Below, one piece after another: positions 6,986 to 13,240 of a stretch of 14,760 bases of DNA. The notes under the pieces were generated by a model. The model saw only the letters and a program-made list of their open reading frames with translations. It did not search any database and was not told the DNA's origin. Source of the stretch: Eshraghiella sp964441705. GTDB taxonomy: Bacteria > Bacillota > Clostridia > Lachnospirales > Lachnospiraceae. The position numbers and the translations under genes are program-made. The stretch lies in NCBI GenBank assembly GCA_964441705.1, contig CAYTWF010000065.1, positions 1 through 14,760 on the forward strand, written 5' to 3'. Positions within the stretch are counted from its first letter, which is position 1, and each line of letters starts with the position of its first letter.

Positions 6986-8286
6986 TGACTGATAAACAAA
7001 GTATATCCATTAAGACCAAAGCATCATTTGTTGTAATGGGACTTGGACAGCTTCTATATCACCAGTGGGTTAAGGGGCTGCTGTATATGGGATTATTTGC
7101 TGCATTTATATGGTTCATGATTACACAGGGTGTTAAAAACATAATTGGAATATTCACTCTTGGAACCCAGGAGGCTGATGCCTGGGCTGGAATCCTTGAG
7201 GGGGATAACTCAATCACAATGCTTTTGATAGGTATTATGTCGGTAGGTATTGTAATTGCATTTGTATGCGCCCACGTGTCCAATATCAGGGATATTTTGC
7301 AGATTGATAAGAACGTGAGGGAGGGTAAAGCACTTCCTTCCTTCCCAAAGGCCTTCAGCAATTTTGCAGATAAAAAATTTCATAAGCTTGCACTGGGAGT
7401 CCCAATTGCAGGAGTTTTGGTGTTTACGGTGCTCCCGATAGTATTTATGATATTACTTGCTTTTACCAATTATGGCGGAGCAGACCATGTTCCACCTAAG
7501 CTTGTTGACTGGGTAGGCTTATATAATTTCCAGAAAATCTTTTCCCTTGGAAACATCAGAACCACCTTTGTAAAAATTCTTGGATGGAATGTTATATGGG
7601 CTTTCCTTACAACAGGGCTTAATTATTTTGGAGGACTTGGTCTTGCACTTCTTCTTAATAAGCAGTGTGTTAAGGGTAAGGCATTCTGGAGGTCTTTTCC
7701 GATTCTGGCTTATGCAGTACCTGGCTTTGTAACACTTTTGGGCTTCAAATTTATGTTTTCGCTTGGAGGACCAATTAACCATTATATTAAAGAAAGCTAT
7801 GGATACGCAGTGGATTTCCTTAATATTACTGCTGGAATCAGAGCCAAGATAATTGGACTTGGGGTTAATGCGTGGCTGACTATTCCTACAACGATGCTGA
7901 TGGCAACCGGAATTTTATCTAATATGAATACAGACCTGTATGAAGCTGCAAGTATAGATGGTGCCGGAAAATGGAAACAGTTTATCAAAATAACACTTCC
8001 ATTTGTTATTTTTTCAACAACACCTGTGCTTATTACAAGCTTTATAGGTAACTTCAACAACTTCGGTGTATTTTACTTCTTAAGAGGCGGACTGTATTCA
8101 ACAGGATATTTTAACGCCAACGATACGGACCTTCTGATTAACTGGCTCTACAACCTAAGTATTGCCAATGACTATTATTCAGTAGGAGCTGCAGTCAGTC
8201 TGATTATATTTGTAATTACATCTATCTTCTCGCTGACGGTATATGTAAGAAGTGCAGCCTATAAGAAGGAGGATACTTATCGATGA
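6985..8286 (+). CDS. ABC transporter permease, MalF type
   Basis: A 433-residue integral membrane permease. Two or three extra hydrophobic segments at residues 10-105 (LLYHQWVKGLLYMGLFAAFIW and MLLIGIMSVGIVIAF) precede the core BPD-transport domain, as in MalF-type subunits. The core begins with LALGVPIAGVLVFTVLPIVFMILLAF and continues through about six helices. The cytoplasmic EAA loop, which docks the ATPase, is clear: YEAASIDGAGKWKQFIKITLP. It pairs with the next gene to form the channel for maltooligosaccharides. Its ATG overlaps the solute-binding-protein stop by one base (TAATG), and its own stop overlaps the next start by four bases (ATGA), so expression is tightly coupled. The type is certain; substrate specificity is inferred from the operon. 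Confidence 0.92.
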   Translation: MTDKQSISIKTKASFVVMGLGQLLYHQWVKGLLYMGLFAAFIWFMITQGVKNIIGIFTLGTQEADAWAGILEGDNSITMLLIGIMSVGIVIAFVCAHVSNIRDILQIDKNVREGKALPSFPKAFSNFADKKFHKLALGVPIAGVLVFTVLPIVFMILLAFTNYGGADHVPPKLVDWVGLYNFQKIFSLGNIRTTFVKILGWNVIWAFLTTGLNYFGGLGLALLLNKQCVKGKAFWRSFPILAYAVPGFVTLLGFKFMFSLGGPINHYIKESYGYAVDFLNITAGIRAKIIGLGVNAWLTIPTTMLMATGILSNMNTDLYEAASIDGAGKWKQFIKITLPFVIFSTTPVLITSFIGNFNNFGVFYFLRGGLYSTGYFNANDTDLLINWLYNLSIANDYYSVGAAVSLIIFVITSIFSLTVYVRSAAYKKEDTYR

Positions 8287-9125
8287 AAATAAGACATCAT
8301 TATTCAGCAGGAAAGTGTCTGGATACAATAATTACATATATTATTTTGATAGCTGTAAGTGCCATCTTTTTGTTTCCTATATTATGGCTGGTACTTGCAT
8401 CCTTCTCCAAAACCGGTTCAATATATGATTTTAAGGGATTTTTTCCAAGCAGCTTCAGTCTGGATTCCTTTAAAAATCTGTTCTCGGATGACGTGGACAA
8501 TTATAAAAAATGGCTGCTTAATACCTTGATTATTGCGGCATCGGCAAGTGTGCTGGGAACAATTCTTACAACACTTACAGCCTATTCTCTCAGCCGGTTT
8601 AGATTCAAGATGAGAAAGAGCCTCATGAAATTTGCAATGCTTCTTAGTATGTTTCCGGGCTTTATGACAATGACGGCAGTGTACTATATAATGGTTAACT
8701 TTAAGCTTGTGGACAATATTTTCTGCCTTGTGCTTATATATGCAGCAGGCGCGCCAATGAGCTATATGGTACAGAAGGGCTATTATGATACAATCAGTAA
8801 TTCCATCTATGAGGCAGCGCGAATAGACGGGGCCAGTCAGCATAAAATATTCTGGCAGATTACAATGCCTTTGTCTAAGCCAATACTGGTATATACAGCC
8901 TTAACTGCATTTGCCTTTCCGTGGAGTGATTTCATTCTGCCAAAGCTTCTGCTTAAGAACAGAAACCATTGGACAGTTGCGGTAGGTCTCATGAGTCTTG
9001 ATGATACCAAGTTCTCCAAGTTTGCAGCTGGTGCAGTATTCATAGGTGTACCTATAATAATACTTTATTTCTGCCTGTCCAGATTCCTTGTGCAGGGAGT
9101 ATCATCGGGAGCAGTAAAAGAGTAG
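8283..9125 (+). CDS. ABC transporter permease, MalG type
   Basis: A 280-residue inner-membrane permease with six predicted helices, the usual size for MalG-type subunits. The N-terminal helix is IITYIILIAVSAIFLFPILW, followed by the extracellular loop and LLNTLIIAASASVLGTILTTLTAYSLSRF. The EAA loop YEAARIDGASQHKIFWQITMP contacts the ATPase. It forms a heterodimer with the upstream MalF-type subunit. The start ATG at 8283 is within the preceding stop (ATGA); AAGGAGG just upstream is the ribosome site. It is the last gene of the operon. No ATP-binding subunit follows, so a shared MsmX/MalK-type ATPase encoded elsewhere is expected, as is common in Firmicutes. A large palindrome begins immediately after its stop. 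Confidence 0.92.
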   Translation: MKIRHHYSAGKCLDTIITYIILIAVSAIFLFPILWLVLASFSKTGSIYDFKGFFPSSFSLDSFKNLFSDDVDNYKKWLLNTLIIAASASVLGTILTTLTAYSLSRFRFKMRKSLMKFAMLLSMFPGFMTMTAVYYIMVNFKLVDNIFCLVLIYAAGAPMSYMVQKGYYDTISNSIYEAARIDGASQHKIFWQITMPLSKPILVYTALTAFAFPWSDFILPKLLLKNRNHWTVAVGLMSLDDTKFSKFAAGAVFIGVPIIILYFCLSRFLVQGVSSGAVKE

Positions 9126-9330
9126 GTATATAATATATTTATACTTTCATATATTGAAGTCGACTTGTATTTTTGAGTTTTATTGAATATGCAAATTACA
9201 ACCCTCCAGGTAAAAAAACTCGTGTACTGACGTACACTCAGACAGTTTTTACCTGGAGGGCATTTGCATATTCAATAAATTCTCAAAATACAAAGTCTTG
9301 TTCAAGAGTATGAGAGTATAAATATATATA
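9126..9330. repeat. Long imperfect palindrome (about 90-nt arms), possible MITE
   Basis: The left arm (about 9126-9220) and right arm (about 9241-9330) are imperfect inverted copies that match over nearly their full length with a few gaps. The best-conserved blocks are TATTGAATATGCAAAT (9181-9196) with ATTTGCATATTCAATA (9262-9277), and CCCTCCAGGTAAAAA (9202-9216) with TTTTTACCTGGAGGG (9246-9260). The apex carries a small perfect hairpin, GTGTAC TGAC GTACAC (9222-9237). The outer ends are TA-rich (ATATTTATAC/GTATAAATAT). No ORF lies inside. It could be a non-autonomous inverted-repeat element flanked by TA, or a giant 3'-end hairpin that terminates or stabilises the sugar operon mRNA. It occupies almost the whole gap between malG and the next promoter. 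Confidence 0.85.
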
Positions 9331-9362
9331 ACAACAAGTTTGACTGGAAAGAAAAGTTACAA

Positions 9363-9391
9363 TTTACAACTCTTTTTCATAATGATATACT
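9363..9391 (+). promoter_or_regulatory. Promoter of the hydrolase-Mur ligase-Ddl operon
   Basis: TTTACA (9363-9368), a 17-nt spacer and TATACT (9386-9391) are each 5 of 6 to the vegetative consensus. They lie downstream of the palindrome and about 33 bp before the hydrolase ATG at 9424, so this operon is likely transcribed independently of the sugar operon. Confidence 0.6.
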
Positions 9392-9423
9392 TAAAAATAA
9401 TGTGTATTTTTGAGAGGACATTT

Positions 9424-10212
9424 ATGGATACAATGGAAACAGTTGTTGATGGATATAGAATTCAATATAAGGTATTTGGTGATGGTGAGAGAACAGCTGT
9501 AATTTTACAGGGCTGGGGAACAACCCTTGAGGTGTATGATTCTGTTGCCAGCTGCCTTGCAGTCAAATTTAGAGTCATAACACTTAATCTTCCGGGATTT
9601 GGTACAAGTGATGAGCCTAAGAAACCATGGGCGGTGGAGGATTATGCTCAGTTTGTCATCAGTTTTTTTGCACAAATGAATATTACAAGTGCTGTGCTGC
9701 TTGGGCATTCCTATGGCGGACGTATTATTATCAGGCTCGCTGCTAAGGATGAGCTTCCATTTAATATAGAGCAGATTGTTCTGATTGACAGTGCAGGTAT
9801 TGTTCCAGAGAAGAGCTTTAAGCAGAAGTTTAAGATAAGAAGATATAAGATACTTAAGAAAATTGTCAGCCTGAAATTAGTTCATGCTATATGTCCTGAT
9901 ATTATTGATGAATGGAAGAACAGACAGGGGTCGGCAGATTATAGGAATGCAACACCGATTATGAGACAGTGTCTTGTTAAAGCAGTTAATGAGGACTTAA
10001 GAGAATTAATGCCTCGAATTAAGGTGGATACTCTTTTGGTATGGGGGGATGGTGACACAGCGACACCTCTTAAGGATGGACAGATGATGGAGAAGCTTAT
10101 TCCGGGTTCTGGACTTGCTACAATTAAAGGGGCAGGGCATTACAGCTTTCTTGACCAGCCGGGGGTATTTATGAGTATAATGAATGCATATTTTAAACTA
10201 GGAGAACAATAA
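9424..10212 (+). CDS. Alpha/beta hydrolase
   Basis: A 262-residue soluble alpha/beta-hydrolase-fold protein. The nucleophile elbow GHSYGG places Ser96, the acid is most likely Asp211 in VWGDGDTATP, and the general base is His239 in KGAGHYSFLDQP, so the triad appears intact. The oxyanion-hole region is LQGWGTTLEVY (28-38). LPGFGTSDEP (57-66) is also typical. The cap region (about 130-190) is basic (KQKFKIRRYKILKK), which might favour an anionic or membrane-surface substrate. The ATG at 9424 lies 5 nt after GAGAGGA. A longer frame can be opened from a TTG at 9340, but it has no ribosome site and would start upstream of the promoter. The stop overlaps the Mur ligase ATG by one base. The fold is certain; the substrate is unknown, although the operon suggests cell-envelope metabolism. 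Confidence 0.88.
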   Translation: MDTMETVVDGYRIQYKVFGDGERTAVILQGWGTTLEVYDSVASCLAVKFRVITLNLPGFGTSDEPKKPWAVEDYAQFVISFFAQMNITSAVLLGHSYGGRIIIRLAAKDELPFNIEQIVLIDSAGIVPEKSFKQKFKIRRYKILKKIVSLKLVHAICPDIIDEWKNRQGSADYRNATPIMRQCLVKAVNEDLRELMPRIKVDTLLVWGDGDTATPLKDGQMMEKLIPGSGLATIKGAGHYSFLDQPGVFMSIMNAYFKLGEQ

Positions 10213-11780
10213 TGGCAGACAAGATTATTTTGATAATTGGTGCTGTGGCCTTTCTTGCAGCATATTTTTATGTAATGAGATACAACCTTCATATGTTCCA
10301 GCTCAATGGATATAAGAATGGAGAACATTTTAACTGGCTTAAGAAAAATATTGGACGGCAGACCATACTGGTTGTAATGCTTTTACTTGGAGCGTTTGCA
10401 TCCGGAACCAGTCTTATGCCACTTAGAATTATTTTTATTCTTGGCTTATGTATATGCATATATTATTTCAGATATCTTAAGGTGCAGAAAACCAAGAAAA
10501 AACTGGTGTATACCAACAGAGTAAAAAGACTTATGGTTACGGACATTGTGGTTAATGGCGTTATAATTGCTCTTTGTGCCATATTTTTATCATATAATTA
10601 TCTATGGGTAATAATGGGAGCAGTTCTTATTCTTCAGAGTATAATGATGATAGTAGTGAATATAATCAATAAGCCTGTGGAAAATGGTGTTAACCGACAC
10701 TTTATTAATGATGCAAAGCGCAGACTTAAGGAGACTCCTCAGCTTAAGATTATTGGTGTAACAGGAAGCTATGGTAAGACCAGTGTTAAATATTACCTTA
10801 ATACGCTGCTGCAGACCAGATACAATGTACTTATCACTCCGGAAAGCTATAATACACCAATGGGTGTTGTAAAAACAATAAGAGGCTCATTAAAATCCAC
10901 AGACGAGATATTTATCTGTGAGATGGGTGCAAGACATGTAGGTGATATCAAGGAGATATGCGATATTGTGCATCCGATGCATGGTATTATTACATCTATA
11001 GGACCACAGCACCTGGAAACTTTTTTTTCAATGGATAATATTGTAAGCACCAAATTTGAGCTTGCAGATGCACTGCCAAAGGATGGAATGCTTTTTGTTA
11101 ATGGAGATAATTCATATATAAGAGAAAAAAGTGGACAATATGAAAATGTGGTGTATTATAATACAGAAGCAGAAGTTGGAGGATACCATGCCTCTGATAT
11201 TAAGCTGTCACAGATGGGAACGGAATTTGTGGTAACCTCACCAGAGGGTGAGAGCGAAAGCTTTCAGCTGCGGCTCGTTGGCGCCCACAATGTAATTAAT
11301 GTTGTAGGAGCTATAGCAGTTGCTAACAAAATGGGCATTGCACTGAAGGATTTAAGAGTTCCTGTGAGAAAGATTCAGCCGGTTGAACATCGTATGCAGA
11401 TGCGTCCGGGTGGAAGCTTTACAATTATTGATGACGCATATAATTCCAATCCTGTAGGCTCTAAGGCTGCAGTGGAGACCCTGGCAATGTTTGACGGTGT
11501 GAGAATTCTTATTACACCTGGAATGGTAGAGCTGGGAGCCAGTGAGGAAAAATACAATTACGAGTTTGGTACATATGCAGCTGACTGCTGTGATTATGTG
11601 GCACTGGTTGGAAGAAAGCATACCGAACCGATTGCGCGTGGACTTAGAGATAAAGGCTTTAAGGAAGAACGGATAAAGGTCTTTGACCGAATTGAGGAAG
11701 CCCTTAACTATGCCTATGTTATTAAAGATGACGGTCATAAGTATATTTTGCTTGAAAATGACCTGCCTGATAATTATTAA
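10212..11780 (+). CDS. Membrane-anchored MurF-like ligase (UDP-MurNAc-tripeptide:D-Ala-D-Ala ligase family)
   Basis: A 522-residue Mur-ligase-family protein with an unusual N-terminus. Residues 1-155 hold about five hydrophobic helices (about 4-22, 50-66, 70-88, 108-126, 128-148) in place of the usual soluble UDP-sugar-binding domain. The ATPase core follows: P-loop GVTGSYGKTS (182-191), the CEMGARHVGDI and SIGPQHLETF segments, Lys281 in STKFEL (the position of the carbamylated lysine), and the HNVINVVGAIAVA and VEHRMQ motifs. The C-terminal domain carries DDAYNSNP (407-414), a MurF hallmark. MurF normally joins D-Ala-D-Ala to UDP-MurNAc-tripeptide in the cytoplasm. The membrane fusion suggests action at the membrane, perhaps on a lipid-linked precursor. 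It is coupled to the hydrolase (TAATG overlap) and lies 17 bp before the D-Ala-D-Ala ligase that would supply its dipeptide. The catalytic family is clear; the precise acceptor is inferred. Confidence 0.85.
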   Translation: MADKIILIIGAVAFLAAYFYVMRYNLHMFQLNGYKNGEHFNWLKKNIGRQTILVVMLLLGAFASGTSLMPLRIIFILGLCICIYYFRYLKVQKTKKKLVYTNRVKRLMVTDIVVNGVIIALCAIFLSYNYLWVIMGAVLILQSIMMIVVNIINKPVENGVNRHFINDAKRRLKETPQLKIIGVTGSYGKTSVKYYLNTLLQTRYNVLITPESYNTPMGVVKTIRGSLKSTDEIFICEMGARHVGDIKEICDIVHPMHGIITSIGPQHLETFFSMDNIVSTKFELADALPKDGMLFVNGDNSYIREKSGQYENVVYYNTEAEVGGYHASDIKLSQMGTEFVVTSPEGESESFQLRLVGAHNVINVVGAIAVANKMGIALKDLRVPVRKIQPVEHRMQMRPGGSFTIIDDAYNSNPVGSKAAVETLAMFDGVRILITPGMVELGASEEKYNYEFGTYAADCCDYVALVGRKHTEPIARGLRDKGFKEERIKVFDRIEEALNYAYVIKDDGHKYILLENDLPDNY

Positions 11781-11797
11781 GAAGGAGCAGTAAGCAG

Positions 11798-12985
11798 ATG
11801 AAAACAAGAGTAGCAGTAATGTATGGTGGAAAAAGTGTAGAGCATGAGGTATCTATTATTTCCGGTATTCAGGCAATGATGAATATGGATAAGGAAAAAT
11901 ATGACATTATTCCTGTATATATTACGAAGAAAAATGAAATGTATATTGGAGATTCAATTGGTGATATAGATGCATATAAGGATATTAAGAGCCTTTTGGA
12001 TAAATCTCAAAGAGTCATTATAGTCAATGATAATGACCAGGCTTTTTTCATGCCTTATCCCGTTAAGAAAATCAAAGAAAAAAATAATGTTTATTTTGAT
12101 ATTGCTTTTCCTGTTGTTCATGGAACTAATGAGGAGGACGGAACTCTTCAGGGGTATCTGAAGACACTTGGAATTCCGTTCGTAGGCTGCGATGTTACAG
12201 CTTCTGCTATAGGAATGGATAAGTACATTATGAAAACTGTATTAAAGGATAATGATATTCCTGTACTTGACTGCCTGAATTATTCGGAAGCTGATTATGC
12301 TGATATGGATAAGATTCTTGACCAGGTTGAGGCAAAGCTTGGATATCCGGTTATTATTAAGCCTATTAATCTTGGCTCAAGTGTTGGAATCAGCGTTGCT
12401 AAGGACAGAATCGAGCTTACAAAGTCCATTGATGATGCTTTTTCATACTCAAAGAGAATAATTGTAGAGCATGCTATTACAAATCTGCGAGAAATAAACT
12501 GTGCTGTTCTGGGTGATGATTCAGAAGCAATTGCATCTGAATGTGAGGAGCCGTTACATACAGCAGATATTTTAAGCTATGAGGATAAATACTGTAACAA
12601 TGGCAAGGGTGGTTCAAAGGGAATGACAAGTGTTACAAGAAAGCTTCCAGCCCAGCTGTCAGAGGAGATGAGGGCGGAGGTAAGACGTCTTGCAGTTGAA
12701 TCCTTCAAGCATCTGGGATGCAACGGCGTTGCCAGAATTGATTTTATGATTGATAAGGATACTGATAAGCTGTATTTTAACGAAATTAATACAATTCCAG
12801 GCTCACTGTCATTCTATCTGTGGGAGCCTGTGGGAATCTCTTATCCACAGCTTATTGATAAGCTTATGCAGCTTACCATGAAGAGAGCGAGAGAGGAAAA
12901 GAATATAACCTATACCTTTGATACCAATATTTTGGCAAATGGAGCTCTTGGTGGTGCGAAGGGCACTAAGGGAGCTAAAAGGTAA
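11798..12985 (+). CDS. ddl: D-alanine--D-alanine ligase
   Basis: A 395-residue ATP-grasp enzyme that makes D-Ala-D-Ala for peptidoglycan. The N-terminal motif is MYGGKSVEHEVSIISG (8-23). GTLQGYLKTLGIPFVGCDVTASAIGMDKY (115-143), given here only to fix position, is the family signature before the ATP-grasp core. YPVIIKPINLGSSVGISVAK supplies the ATP-binding lysine and the GSSVG loop (193-197). ARIDF (312-316) and FNEINTIPG (328-336) provide the Mg ligands Asp315, Glu329 and Asn331. The omega-loop region SYEDKY (260-265) has the tyrosine usual for D-Ala-D-Ala specificity, not the histidine of D-lactate ligases. The protein is somewhat long for the family because of a Gly/Lys-rich tail (LGGAKGTKGAKR). 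The ATG at 11798 follows GAAGGAG with 10-nt spacing. It is the last gene of the cell-wall operon, with a terminator 18 bp beyond its stop. Confidence 0.93.
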   Translation: MKTRVAVMYGGKSVEHEVSIISGIQAMMNMDKEKYDIIPVYITKKNEMYIGDSIGDIDAYKDIKSLLDKSQRVIIVNDNDQAFFMPYPVKKIKEKNNVYFDIAFPVVHGTNEEDGTLQGYLKTLGIPFVGCDVTASAIGMDKYIMKTVLKDNDIPVLDCLNYSEADYADMDKILDQVEAKLGYPVIIKPINLGSSVGISVAKDRIELTKSIDDAFSYSKRIIVEHAITNLREINCAVLGDDSEAIASECEEPLHTADILSYEDKYCNNGKGGSKGMTSVTRKLPAQLSEEMRAEVRRLAVESFKHLGCNGVARIDFMIDKDTDKLYFNEINTIPGSLSFYLWEPVGISYPQLIDKLMQLTMKRAREEKNITYTFDTNILANGALGGAKGTKGAKR

Positions 12986-13002
12986 TTAATTATATGTATA
13001 TG

Positions 13003-13040
13003 AATCCGGTGATATATGAAACGTATGTCGCCGGATTTTT
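13003..13040 (+). terminator. Rho-independent terminator of the cell-wall operon
   Basis: A 16-bp stem with three G.U pairs (13003-13018 with 13022-13037, base AATCCGG/CCGGATT) and a 3-nt AAA loop runs into TTTTT (13036-13040). It lies 17 bp after the ddl stop and is a textbook intrinsic terminator. Confidence 0.85.
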
Positions 13041-13041
13041 G

Positions 13042-13070
13042 TTGAAAAAAGAGAATTAATATGTTAAAAT
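13042..13070 (+). promoter_or_regulatory. Promoter of the rpn gene
   Basis: TTGAAA (13042-13047), a 17-nt spacer and TAAAAT (13065-13070) form a good vegetative promoter directly after the ddl terminator. Transcription would start near 13077, leaving an unusually long leader of about 160 nt before the ATG at 13241. Confidence 0.65.
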
Positions 13071-13076
13071 ATTTTA

Positions 13077-13240
13077 CAAAGCATCGATTCAATTTCAATT
13101 GAATTATTTCAATCAGGTATACACCTGTCAGGTGGATTTCTCCACTGCAATCCTTGCTTATCATAACTTAATTTAAGTAGGGATGGACATCGTATATGCT
13201 CGCATCTCTGCTTTAGTATTATTTCAGAGAAGGAGTATAT
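13077..13240 (+). promoter_or_regulatory. Long structured 5' leader of the rpn gene
   Basis: The leader holds several inverted repeats: ATTCAATT/AATTGAAT (13087-13104), CAGGT/ACCTG (13114-13127), GTGGA/TCCAC (13132-13145), AGGGATG/CATCTCT (13179-13185 with 13203-13209, one G.U pair) and TCTCTG/CAGAGA (13205-13210 with 13225-13230). The last two share the CATCTCTG strand and so exclude each other. The final pairing abuts the ribosome site AGAAGGAG, so the leader could switch translation on or off. I do not recognise a known riboswitch class. The folds are read by eye only. Confidence 0.45.

Noticed and set aside
8418..8843. 141-residue antisense reading frame rich in Cys and His
   Set aside because: It lies wholly within the malG-type gene on the opposite strand, has no ribosome site and no family resemblance; Cys/His richness is a by-product of the sense codons.
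9340..9423. TTG start that would extend the alpha/beta hydrolase by 28 residues
   Set aside because: It has no ribosome site, would begin upstream of the likely promoter, and the added residues are not part of the fold; the ATG at 9424 has GAGAGGA at correct spacing.
11352..11807. 151-residue antisense frame over the Mur ligase and Ddl junction
   Set aside because: It is a shadow of two well-supported genes with no supporting signals.
11798..12985. Vancomycin-resistance type D-Ala-D-Lac or D-Ala-D-Ser ligase
   Set aside because: The omega-loop tyrosine (SYEDKY) and the absence of VanH, VanX or VanT-like genes nearby favour an ordinary D-Ala-D-Ala ligase.
13077..13240. Known riboswitch class (for example cyclic-di-GMP or T-box) in the rpn leader
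   Set aside because: I saw none of the conserved sequence blocks of these classes; it is reported only as an unassigned structured leader.
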